Positions 1 through 7,863 of a stretch of 11,796 bases of DNA are shown piece after piece. The notes under the pieces were generated by a model. That model ran no database searches and had not been told where the DNA came from. It saw nothing but the letters and a program-made list of their open reading frames with translations. Source of the DNA: JBNKEI01 sp050288705 (lineage in GTDB: Bacteria > Myxococcota > Myxococcia > Myxococcales > UBA5297). The DNA is taken from assembly GCA_050288705.1 (NCBI GenBank), contig JBNKEI010000145.1, positions 1 through 11,796 on the forward strand, read 5' to 3'. Position 1 is the stretch's first letter. Every line of letters starts with the position of its first letter. The position numbers and the translations under genes were made by a program.

Positions 1-2060
1 GCTGCTCGCGCTACTTCGTAATGGTCGTTACCCAATACTTTTACCCTTATATTTTTAGCCTTTTTATAATGGCTTAGCGCCTCTGCATACTTTCCTTCTC
101 CAAAGGCCACACTGCCCAGACGCTGGTATAAATCTCCCCTAATAGGCAGGGGATTACCAATACGTTCAAGCCATGCGAAAGCATGTTTGGCGCTTTTTCT
201 TCCCTCAGCATATTGGGCTTGCCTATACCCAGCCACCCAAACCAGCAAAGTCCATATTCGCGCAGTCAATTCGTCATGTTTGCCCATTTCTGCTGCTAAA
301 AGCGCCGATTCCAAAGAAACTCGTGCAGCGTTCCAGTCGCCCTGCTTATCTTGAGCTTGCGCCAACAGTAGCAATACTTCTGCCTCCAGGGGACGATAAT
401 TAATCGTTATTGCTTGCTGTAGTGCTTTTTGAGCTTTTTTTAGAGCCTCTGCATAGCGACCAGCATCCAAGCGAGTACGCGCTTCCACTAACTGAATACG
501 AACTGCTTCTACTTGTTCGCGAAGATTTTTATCCTTAGGAGGCTTTAAGCCATCTACCATTTCCGTACATTCCGAAGGATCTCGCAAAGATTCCACTACA
601 TTGCGAGCATTTTCCACAACTTCGGGAGTAGCGGTGGCAAAAAGCTGAGTAATCGATTTCAACTCATTTAGCTTCCGATTAAAACAAACTTGCTTTGCCC
701 AACGAGTATCGTCATTTGCAGTATTAAAAAAAGGCGCTTTACAAAACTGAATACTTTCAGCAAACCAATTATTTGTAAAAAGTTGCAGACGGTTTTTAAC
801 TGCTAGAAAAGCATCCGCAGCATAAGGTAAATTTGTCGCACTAAATACACTACGAATTTTTTGCTCCTGTTGAGTATTCCATATTTGGTGAATTGATCGG
901 GCTGACTCTTCGCAAGAATCAGGAGCTGAACGTTTCCATACAGTAATGCCAACCCCGGCAAGCAATAGTAAAAAGGCAGCAATTACCACCAAATGCATTT
1001 TTCTACGCGTAGTAGAGGGGTCTTTCTCCAAGGCTTCCAATAAAGACTCAATACCTGTGAACCGGTCTTCCCGATTTAGCGAAAGGCCCTTAGCAACAGT
1101 AGAGTAAATCCAAGCTGGTACCGAAGAATTAACCGGCCTTTCAGGGGCTTTTTGCTTTAATTCCTTTAGGGCAGCCAATGTACCTGCTTCAAATGGCAAT
1201 TTTCCATACAACGCTTCATATAAAACCACACAAAAGCTGTACTGATCGGAGCGAGAATCAGCATTTTCGCCGCACAACTGCTCGGGTGCCATATATAGCG
1301 GAGTTCCCACTATTGCACCGGCATGAGTAATAGGATTCGATAGCAAATCAGAGGTGGTTAAAGAATTATCTGGTAATTCGCACGAAACTCGCCGCAAAAC
1401 ATTTTCAGTTTCTTCATGCTCTGCAGAGCGAGCCAAGCCAAAATCGAGTACCCGAATATGTCCCTCTTTAGGAAGTAAAACATTGTCCGGTTTAAAGTCG
1501 CGATGTACCAGTCCAGCATGATGAGCAGCAGCAAGCCCCTGCCCGGCTTCTTTCATGACTTTCAAAACTTCCTTCCAGGCATGCGGTTGTTTCAGCCACT
1601 GAGTGAGAGTTATTCCCTCTACGAATTCCATGGCTATAAACACGTGTTCTTGCAGCATTCCCACGTCGTGTACCGCAATCACGTTGGGGTGCGAAAGCCG
1701 GGCCATTGCCTGAGCTTCCCTCATTAATCGAGCCTGACCTTCCGCCCCTTCCGAAAACAAATCGGTACGCAAAAATTTCAAGGCTACTTTACGATCAAGC
1801 TGCGGATCGTAAGCCGCGTAGACCTCGCCCATTCCGCCGGCTCCCAGCAAATCCAGCAAGACATAACGCCCCACCAGAGAACCGCGTGCCATGAAAGCGC
1901 CTACCGAATTGGAATTACGGGAATTGTCTATTTCTCCAGAAACAGGCCGATGATCCGAAACAAAAGTACCGTCTACATCGGAAAAATCGTATAGCTCTTC
2001 AGCTTCCGATGAGCGCTCAAGAGAGACCGGTACTTCCTGCATAGGTGCCGAACTAGACAT
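1..2060 (-). CDS. Membrane-anchored Ser/Thr protein kinase with TPR-like repeats (partial, C-terminus off window)
   Basis: 686 codons are open from the ATG at 2060 to the window edge, with no stop. Residues 66-345 form a complete Pkn-type kinase domain: glycine loop LLGAGGMGEVY (71-81), VALK lysine K95, HRDFKPDN catalytic loop with D188, DFG at 206-208 and GTPLYMAPEQ (252-261). A single hydrophobic span (about 355-375) follows a basic TRRK stop-transfer stretch, so the kinase should face the cytoplasm. Outside it lies a region with cysteines at 383, 440, 459 and 498, a pattern I recognise from myxobacterial kinases, then helical TPR-like repeats from about 515 onward (e.g. GKYAEALSHYKKA, 655-667). 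All catalytic residues are present, so it should be active on Ser/Thr; substrates are unknown. It lies 149 bp downstream of the hybrid kinase gene on the same strand, so co-transcription is possible but not shown. A GTG at 2090 is an alternative start. Confidence 0.93.
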   Translation of the reverse strand, partial: MSSSAPMQEVPVSLERSSEAEELYDFSDVDGTFVSDHRPVSGEIDNSRNSNSVGAFMARGSLVGRYVLLDLLGAGGMGEVYAAYDPQLDRKVALKFLRTDLFSEGAEGQARLMREAQAMARLSHPNVIAVHDVGMLQEHVFIAMEFVEGITLTQWLKQPHAWKEVLKVMKEAGQGLAAAHHAGLVHRDFKPDNVLLPKEGHIRVLDFGLARSAEHEETENVLRRVSCELPDNSLTTSDLLSNPITHAGAIVGTPLYMAPEQLCGENADSRSDQYSFCVVLYEALYGKLPFEAGTLAALKELKQKAPERPVNSSVPAWIYSTVAKGLSLNREDRFTGIESLLEALEKDPSTTRRKMHLVVIAAFLLLLAGVGITVWKRSAPDSCEESARSIHQIWNTQQEQKIRSVFSATNLPYAADAFLAVKNRLQLFTNNWFAESIQFCKAPFFNTANDDTRWAKQVCFNRKLNELKSITQLFATATPEVVENARNVVESLRDPSECTEMVDGLKPPKDKNLREQVEAVRIQLVEARTRLDAGRYAEALKKAQKALQQAITINYRPLEAEVLLLLAQAQDKQGDWNAARVSLESALLAAEMGKHDELTARIWTLLVWVAGYRQAQYAEGRKSAKHAFAWLERIGNPLPIRGDLYQRLGSVAFGEGKYAEALSHYKKAKNIRVKVLGNDHYEVARA

Positions 2061-2087
2061 AGTAAATCTAGTCCCTTGCAGACTTCG

Positions 2088-2104
2088 CACCCAAAGCCTT
2101 CCTT
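2088..2104 (-). promoter_or_regulatory. Alternative ribosome binding site and GTG start for the Ser/Thr kinase
   Basis: Read on the minus strand, AAGGAAGG (2104-2097), a 6-nt spacer and GTG (2090-2088) lie in frame with the ATG at 2060. That start would add ten residues (VRSLQGTRFT). The ATG at 2060 has AAGGGA (2077-2072) with a longer 11-nt spacer. An even stronger AGGAGG at 2116-2111 has no start codon at a suitable distance. The choice between GTG and ATG is open; the kinase domain begins far downstream and is unaffected. Confidence 0.35.
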
Positions 2105-2163
2105 CTATTTCCTCCTATGACGAAAAGCGGAAGTGGGTTGATAAGTACGGATGAGGCAGAACT

Positions 2164-2185
2164 CACTCTGGCAGAGTGCAACTCT
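2164..2185. repeat. Overlapping short inverted repeats between the two kinase genes
   Basis: CACTCTG (2164-2170) and CAGAGTG (2172-2178) form a perfect 7-bp inverted repeat around one base. AGAGT (2173-2177) and ACTCT (2181-2185) form a second dyad that shares the middle arm, so the two hairpins would be mutually exclusive. The site lies 24 bp beyond the hybrid kinase stop and about 100 bp before the Ser/Thr kinase start. There is no following U-tract on either strand, so it is a poor intrinsic terminator. An operator or attenuator-like element is possible; chance is not excluded. Confidence 0.35.
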
Positions 2186-2209
2186 GTCGTTATGACACCA
2201 GAAGTTATC

Positions 2210-5200
2210 TCAGCTATCAGAAGGTGCCAGAACAGGTTCCACTGGCAACACAACCGTGAATGACGAACCTCGACCTAACTCGCTCGCCACTGAGATCGTA
2301 CCCCCGTGTGACTGTGCGATCTGGTTGGCAATGTAAAGCCCCAAACCTAGCCCTCCATAGTGATGTGTCGAGGATGCGCGCTCAAACCGTTCGAATATAT
2401 GAGGAAGCCGATCGCCAGGTATACCGGTACCGTGATCGCGAACTGAAATACCAACATAACCGTTCGCACCTGGCTGCTCCACCGTCACATCAATCGGCTT
2501 ACCTTCTCCGTACGTAAGGGCATTAGACAGCAGATTTGTAATAAGCTGGTCAATACGCGAGCGATCCCAATGCACCGTAACAACCCCATCTGCATGCAGG
2601 CAGACGGATGATTCAGTATGCTCGATCTGTATTTGCATGCGTTCGAGTATCAGCCGAACATAAGCGACTAAGTCAAACTTCTCTAGCATGAGCGTAAGCC
2701 GGCCAGTCCGAACACGTACTACGTCGATAAGTTGGTTGACAAGCGCAGCCAGCCTTTCTGTTTGCCGAATAGCAATGCCGAGCATCTGGGATGACGCGCC
2801 TCCGCGTTCCTTGCTGCTGCGTTCCAAAAACTGGATAGCGAGCTGCAATGATTGGATAGGCGTACGAAGCTCATGGGAAGCAGTGGAGAGAAACTCGTCA
2901 CGCAGACTAATAGCTTCTTCTACACGAACCTTGGCCTGTTCCACAGCCGTTCGTGCTGCGCGTTCCTGGGCGAGGAGCAAGGCGTTTTCCATGGAGATGG
3001 CAGACTGAGAAGCAAGGAGGGTTAGAGCCGTTAGCCGATCGGGCGTGAAGGCGTCGGCAGCAAAGTTATTTTCTAGATAGATAAGGCCGAGTAAATCTGC
3101 CTGCCTTAAAATCGGTAAGCAGAGAACCGATCTAGGCTTATGATGAGCAAAGTAAGAATCGGAAGAAAACCTTTTCAGCTCACTGTCGCTAAGAATTACT
3201 GGCTTGCGCGTTCTGTTCGCATACTGGATGAGCGAAACAGGGATTGGCGATGAGTCGCTGACCGGGCCATTCAATTGAGCTGGCGTGGTTTGGTTCCTAG
3301 TTGCCATCAGCGGCTGCGATGCCAAGAGACGTGTGCTCACCCCGCCATCTTGAGCAACTGCCTCGGCTTCCATGAAAATTTCGTCACCGCGTGCAAGGAT
3401 TAGCCAGGCATGGTCAGCGCTTCCTTGTTCGAGAACCATTTTAAGCAGAGTACCAACTAAGTTCTCGAAGAGAATCTCGCCGGATATGGTCTGCGATGCC
3501 TTGACCACCGAAAGCAGATCTAGCTGCTCAGCTCGTACCGCTAGGGTAGCAGTGGCAGCAATCGGCTGCCAATCAACAAGCTGCGGATAAAGTCGCTCTA
3601 ACTGCTTCACTTTGCCATCCGCGCCCCAGCGTAGGTAACAACCCCGTGCTTCCCGTAGATAAGTGTCTGCAATAAGGTTGAATCCTCGCTCCCTATAGAA
3701 TATCGATGCCCGTTCATAGGCTAGTGCTTCGTTTTGGATGAAGCCGTTTTCCCGAGCAGAGCGCGAAGCCTGATCATACAAACGCATGGCTTCGAACTCC
3801 TGTCCTTCAATGCTGGCCACTTCGGCCGCTACCAGGGCATAGCGATTCCCAAAATTTTCTGGGCAGTTTTCCGCCCATTGCCGATGCAGGTACAACTCAT
3901 CGGTAAGACTCTGCTTTAACTCATTCTTCCGACTACTGGTAGCACGTCGATACACTGCCGCTAGCGTCAAAGCCCGGTAAAAATGATGCGTCGCCACTAG
4001 CATTAGAGCAACCATACCGCTAAGCGATTTTGCGGCAAGTTCGGCATATTCCAGCGCCTCGTCATACCTGTCATAGAGAAGCGAAACCACCTGCTTGAGA
4101 ACATAGTAACGCCAGATGGCAAAACCGGCGACTTGGCATGCTTCGCTAAAACCCTTGTCATCAAAGCTTCCCGGCTCACGGGTCAATCCTTTTAGACAGG
4201 CAACAAATTGCTGCTGAACTTGTAAAGTGTCACTAACAGCATCACTGTGAGTTTGCTTAGCAAATTCCGCATATTTCTGAGCTGCTTGTAGAACTTGGTC
4301 AAGATAGTCTCCCTTCTCAATGGATGTCTCGACCTCACCAAAATATGCATACCCCGCATACAAGAGATCGCCAGCGGCCAAGGAAGCAGAGGCGCTTTGT
4401 GTAAGATAGGGAAGACCGGTAGCAATATGATTCCTCCAATGATTGACAAATAGACCGTGACGAAAAAATAGCACCCCGCGAGCGCGGGGATTGTGGACCT
4501 TTTCGAGAAGATGGAGTGCCACTTCAGAAAAATCAAAGGCTATCTGAAAATCCCCCACGCCGGCCAGTACGAGTGCATAACTGTTGTATATGCTACTAGA
4601 TTCGCCAGCATTACCATGCCTGAGACATACATTGACGCCTTTAGCAGCGAACAAGGGGAAATAATCTTGTCGCGCCATGTAGGCAGGGGAAAGAGAATCG
4701 GCTATCACGCTTACAATCGTCTGGATGGACGGATCGGTAGCCAAGGGCGCGTTTGCCAACTCGGCAATGAATCGCCCGCGCAGATTGACAAATACCTCTC
4801 GATTTTCAGTTTCGATCATTGTCCGGATTTCTTTGTCCGACTCCGGAACGCTTATATTGAATAGCTGCAGCGCCAGGCGTGCCATTGCCATAGCTTCGTC
4901 ATTTCGCCCGGCCATCTCATTCATTCTGATGCGCAGTCGATAAACCAGAGCACGATCAAAGTGAGAACGGGAGTTCTTGAGAATCTGGCCAGACAACCTC
5001 TCGCCCGCTGCAAAATGCCCAGCGAGATACTCGCACTCAGAAAGCTCAAACTGGAGATTAAACGTATCCTCGTACTTCGCCTGCCAAGCATCTGGTCGCA
5101 GTAGTGCCACTGCTTGGTTCAGGTAGTTGCGTGCCGAGACAAAAGCAATGGCCTTTTTCGCCCGCCGTCCAGCTTGCGCATTCCAATACTGAACCTTCTC

Positions 5201-7375
5201 CCTCTCAGAAGGGTCAGTAATTAGTTCGATGCCCCGATTAAGTTGGTTAACGCACTCAAAGATATGTTCAACAACCGTGCTTTCTGGAAGGCTGGCTAGT
5301 AGTAATCGACCGATGGATAGATGCGCCGCTGGCCTCTCCCCTTCGGGGATAAGTGAGTAGGCTGCCTCTTGCACGCGATCATGTGCAAACTGATAGCCAT
5401 GTTCAATACTAAAAAGCAAATTCTTCTCGACTGCTGCTCGCAGTATAGGCTCGGGTTCGTACGGATACACCGCTTCTAGCATCTTGATATCGAAAGCAAT
5501 ACCCAGACAAGCTGCAACCTCCAGTATCTTCTGGGTCTTTTCCGGCAAGTGACGCAATTTGCCGACCATCAACTCAATAACATTGTCGGTGTATCCTTGG
5601 GCTTTAATTCTCGCCAAGTCCCAGCACCAACGCCAAATAGTATGGTCAAAGGCAATGAGCGCCTCCCGCTCCAGCGTGTCAAGAAACTGCACCACAAAGA
5701 ACGGATTGGCTCCGGTCTTATCCAGTACTAGTTCCGCCAAAGACTTCACCTCACCTGCCGGTTGGTGCAATGTCTCGGCAATAAAAGCGGTAAGATGATC
5801 ACTGGTTAGCGGTCCAACCTCCAAGTCGGAGATACGTACGCCCGTCTTTCTCATTCTATCTTGCGCCAGAGTCAGCGGGTGAATGGAAGTCACCTCGTTA
5901 TTACGGTAAGCCCCGACCACCAAAAGAAAACGCACGTTGGAATTAGCCACCAGGCTTTCTAGAAGCGCCAGACTCGCTGGATCGGCCCATTGCAGATCGT
6001 CAACAAAGAGAACGAGAGGGTGTTCCTTTTGGGCGAAGACACCAAGGAAGCGCCGAAGCACAAAGTGAAACCGGTGTTGGGCCTCAGTAGCCGGCAACTC
6101 GGAAACAGGAGGCTGTCGACCGATCAAATCCTCCAACTGGGGAATTACATCCACCACGAGTTGGCCCTCAGCTCCTAAAGCAGCCTGAAGACGCGCCCGC
6201 CATTTTGAAATCCGCTCCTCTCCCTCTAGCGTAATGTTGAGTACAAGACTGCGGAAAGCCTGGATAATAGTGAAGTAGGGAAAGTCTCGCTTATACCGAT
6301 CGAACTTGCCTTCAATGAAGAGCCAGTTCTTGCCAACCAACTGTTCCTCAATTCCATGCACCAGCGACGACTTGCCAATGCCCGAGTATCCGGAAACCAG
6401 CACCAGTTCGGAAACACCAGTGCTGGCTACGCGCTCGCTAGCGGCAAGTAGCGTTGCATTATGCCTTTCACGTCCGAAAAGCTTCTGCGGAATTTGAAGA
6501 CGGTCGGAAAGGTCTCGTTCTCCCAGCGGGAACAGATCAATCCGGCCTTTCGCGCGCCACTGTTCGAGACTGCGTACTAAGTCGTATTGCAAACCGCGAG
6601 CAGTCTGATAACGATCCTCGGCCATCTTGGCAAGGAGCTTCATCACCATCTGGGCAATTGCCTCGGATACTTCTGGAACCAATTCCCTGGGTGAAACAGG
6701 TACCCTAGCCACGTGGCAATGCACCCATTCCAGAGGATCTCTTGCCTCAAAAGGAAAACGACCAGTTAGCATCCAGTAGAAAGTGACCCCTAATGAATAC
6801 AAGTCGGTCCGCTTGTCAATTGCCCGATTCAACCGCCCAGTCTGCTCTGGCGACAGGTAGGGTAGCGATCCTTCGATAAGTTGAGGCTGGGATGGCCAGA
6901 CTACCTGCTGGCGCCGCGATAGGCGAGTAGCAAGGCCAAGGCCAGCTATTTTCACTTCCAGAGTGCTTGGATGGATAAAAATATTCTCCAATTTGAGGTT
7001 CTTGTGGACAATCCCCTGCTGGTGAAGGCTTGCCACCGCGTCCGCAATGCGGATAGCGAGTTCTAGAAACTCCTTGGTGGCCATGGGTCCTACGACCACT
7101 TCATCAAGAGACTGATCGCCATAGTCCTCAAAAACCAGTAGCGGCATGCCTTCATAAGTCTCGTAGGCAAGCGGTCGAAGAACACTCTTTATGTTGAGCG
7201 ATATTCCAATTTCGTACTCGTTATAAAGCCTCTTTACATCGTTTGGGCCGCAATGGCGCGGATCAAGCGACTTAAGGATTACGCCTTGGTTATCAGCCTC
7301 ACGTCTGGCTCGCTGTAATACCTTGCGACTATCCCGAAAAAGTGTTTCCGTAATTAAATAACGCTGAGCATTCAT
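2210..7375 (-). CDS. Hybrid Ser/Thr kinase-like / AAA ATPase / TPR-like / GAF / sensor histidine kinase; kinase-like domain lacks catalytic Asp residues
   Basis: 1721 residues from the ATG at 7375. The order matches the trifunctional Ser/Thr kinase, ATP-binding protein and sensor histidine kinase family known from cyanobacteria and myxobacteria. Residues 1-275: kinase fold with VILK (K35), helix-C glutamate (E53) and SPEQTGR (175-181), but the catalytic loop reads HKNLKLEN (124-131) and the DFG site reads GLG (145-147). Both Asp residues are missing, so it is probably a pseudokinase. Residues 298-700: NTPase with Walker A GYSGIGKSS (329-337), Walker B LVLFVDDLQWAD (454-465) and the family motif FAHDRVQEAAY (663-673). 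Residues 700-1260: helical TPR-like region. Residues 1297-1465: GAF domain. Residues 1465-1495: coiled-coil-like linker. Residues 1496-1712: histidine kinase with SHELRTP (H1501), N-box N1618, DHGTG (1647-1651) and GGLGLGL (1674-1680), all intact. No signal peptide or membrane span is seen, so it is predicted to be a soluble sensor. An in-frame TTG at 7408 would add 11 residues but has no better ribosome site. Confidence 0.93.
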   Translation of the reverse strand: MNAQRYLITETLFRDSRKVLQRARREADNQGVILKSLDPRHCGPNDVKRLYNEYEIGISLNIKSVLRPLAYETYEGMPLLVFEDYGDQSLDEVVVGPMATKEFLELAIRIADAVASLHQQGIVHKNLKLENIFIHPSTLEVKIAGLGLATRLSRRQQVVWPSQPQLIEGSLPYLSPEQTGRLNRAIDKRTDLYSLGVTFYWMLTGRFPFEARDPLEWVHCHVARVPVSPRELVPEVSEAIAQMVMKLLAKMAEDRYQTARGLQYDLVRSLEQWRAKGRIDLFPLGERDLSDRLQIPQKLFGRERHNATLLAASERVASTGVSELVLVSGYSGIGKSSLVHGIEEQLVGKNWLFIEGKFDRYKRDFPYFTIIQAFRSLVLNITLEGEERISKWRARLQAALGAEGQLVVDVIPQLEDLIGRQPPVSELPATEAQHRFHFVLRRFLGVFAQKEHPLVLFVDDLQWADPASLALLESLVANSNVRFLLVVGAYRNNEVTSIHPLTLAQDRMRKTGVRISDLEVGPLTSDHLTAFIAETLHQPAGEVKSLAELVLDKTGANPFFVVQFLDTLEREALIAFDHTIWRWCWDLARIKAQGYTDNVIELMVGKLRHLPEKTQKILEVAACLGIAFDIKMLEAVYPYEPEPILRAAVEKNLLFSIEHGYQFAHDRVQEAAYSLIPEGERPAAHLSIGRLLLASLPESTVVEHIFECVNQLNRGIELITDPSEREKVQYWNAQAGRRAKKAIAFVSARNYLNQAVALLRPDAWQAKYEDTFNLQFELSECEYLAGHFAAGERLSGQILKNSRSHFDRALVYRLRIRMNEMAGRNDEAMAMARLALQLFNISVPESDKEIRTMIETENREVFVNLRGRFIAELANAPLATDPSIQTIVSVIADSLSPAYMARQDYFPLFAAKGVNVCLRHGNAGESSSIYNSYALVLAGVGDFQIAFDFSEVALHLLEKVHNPRARGVLFFRHGLFVNHWRNHIATGLPYLTQSASASLAAGDLLYAGYAYFGEVETSIEKGDYLDQVLQAAQKYAEFAKQTHSDAVSDTLQVQQQFVACLKGLTREPGSFDDKGFSEACQVAGFAIWRYYVLKQVVSLLYDRYDEALEYAELAAKSLSGMVALMLVATHHFYRALTLAAVYRRATSSRKNELKQSLTDELYLHRQWAENCPENFGNRYALVAAEVASIEGQEFEAMRLYDQASRSARENGFIQNEALAYERASIFYRERGFNLIADTYLREARGCYLRWGADGKVKQLERLYPQLVDWQPIAATATLAVRAEQLDLLSVVKASQTISGEILFENLVGTLLKMVLEQGSADHAWLILARGDEIFMEAEAVAQDGGVSTRLLASQPLMATRNQTTPAQLNGPVSDSSPIPVSLIQYANRTRKPVILSDSELKRFSSDSYFAHHKPRSVLCLPILRQADLLGLIYLENNFAADAFTPDRLTALTLLASQSAISMENALLLAQERAARTAVEQAKVRVEEAISLRDEFLSTASHELRTPIQSLQLAIQFLERSSKERGGASSQMLGIAIRQTERLAALVNQLIDVVRVRTGRLTLMLEKFDLVAYVRLILERMQIQIEHTESSVCLHADGVVTVHWDRSRIDQLITNLLSNALTYGEGKPIDVTVEQPGANGYVGISVRDHGTGIPGDRLPHIFERFERASSTHHYGGLGLGLYIANQIAQSHGGTISVASELGRGSSFTVVLPVEPVLAPSDS

Positions 7376-7389
7376 CCGACTACTCTTTC
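7376..7389 (-). promoter_or_regulatory. Ribosome binding site deciding the hybrid kinase start
   Basis: On the minus strand GAAAGAG (7389-7383) sits 7 nt before the ATG at 7375. This purine tract supports the ATG over the in-frame TTG at 7408, and the kinase-like fold begins directly after this ATG. Confidence 0.5.
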
Positions 7390-7461
7390 GTGGATGTCCG
7401 TGTTCCAATCTATAAATTTAACACTGAGAGCGATAAGTGCATTCGCGTACTGGTTTGGACA
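7376..7461. promoter_or_regulatory. Divergent intergenic region, probable bidirectional promoter
   Basis: This 86-bp spacer separates the hybrid kinase (minus) from the receiver gene (plus) and must hold both 5' signals if neither is read through. An AT-rich core supplies overlapping candidate -10 boxes: TATAAA on the plus strand (7411-7416) and TATAGA on the minus strand (7414-7409). On the minus strand TTATCG (7436-7431) stands 16 bp upstream of TATAGA as a weak -35. No good -35 is visible for the plus strand. Overlapping -10 boxes would make the two promoters compete. The assignment rests on inspection only. Confidence 0.35.
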
Positions 7462-7824
7462 ATGAAAGAACTGCCTCTTATGGTTGTTGACGATGATGAA
7501 GCAATTCGCGAAGTTATTGAAACCGCCGTTACCGCGGAAGGTTACTCAGTAGTAACCGCAGCGGATGGTAAAGAAGCACTAGACCGTTTAAGTTTGGGAT
7601 TACATCCGGGAGTCATACTTCTTGATCTTAGAATGCCTGGCATGAACGGACGACAATTCCTCGAGCTACAAAAAGCCGACGCTCGATTTTCTGATATTCC
7701 GGTAATTATCATCTCGGGAGACATGGATGCGTGCAAAGAGGCCACTTGTTCGGGGTCCGTCTGTTTATTGAAGCCAATCGATTTAGAACAACTTCTTGGT
7801 GTTGCAAGACGCTACTGTAGATAG
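7462..7824 (+). CDS. Single-domain response regulator (CheY-like receiver)
   Basis: 120 residues, the length of one receiver domain with no output domain. The acidic pair is in VVDDD (D10/D11), the phospho-acceptor is D55 in ILLDLRMPGMNG, the switch Ser is S85 in IIISGD and the conserved lysine is K104 in LLKP. All residues for Asp phosphorylation and switching are present, so it should accept phosphate from a histidine kinase and act by protein contact or as a relay intermediate. I chose the ATG at 7462 because the receiver fold begins directly after it; an in-frame GTG at 7390 would add 24 residues that do not fit the family. No clear Shine-Dalgarno is seen before it. It is transcribed away from the hybrid kinase, whose intact histidine kinase end is the obvious candidate partner (inference from adjacency). 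Its 3' end faces the small Ser/Tyr-rich gene across 39 bp, with no clear terminator between them. Confidence 0.93.
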   Translation: MKELPLMVVDDDEAIREVIETAVTAEGYSVVTAADGKEALDRLSLGLHPGVILLDLRMPGMNGRQFLELQKADARFSDIPVIIISGDMDACKEATCSGSVCLLKPIDLEQLLGVARRYCR

Positions 7825-7863
7825 CCGATAGCAATTCGTTCGCACCTATACAATTCTGACCGA

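Noticed and set aside
2688..3008. Plus-strand frame of 106 codons
   Set aside because: Antisense to the histidine kinase H-box region; low-complexity Ser/Arg-rich translation typical of a shadow frame.
4493..4864. Plus-strand frame of 123 codons
   Set aside because: It lies wholly opposite the TPR-like region of the hybrid kinase, whose coding is well supported; no recognisable domain.
7373..7408. TTG start adding 11 residues to the hybrid kinase
   Set aside because: The ATG at 7375 has GAAAGAG at a good distance and precedes the kinase-like fold; the TTG has no better signal and would intrude into the promoter region.
7390..7461. GTG start adding 24 residues to the receiver
   Set aside because: Receivers begin within a few residues of the first beta strand, as the ATG at 7462 gives; the extension has no family match and covers the likely promoter.
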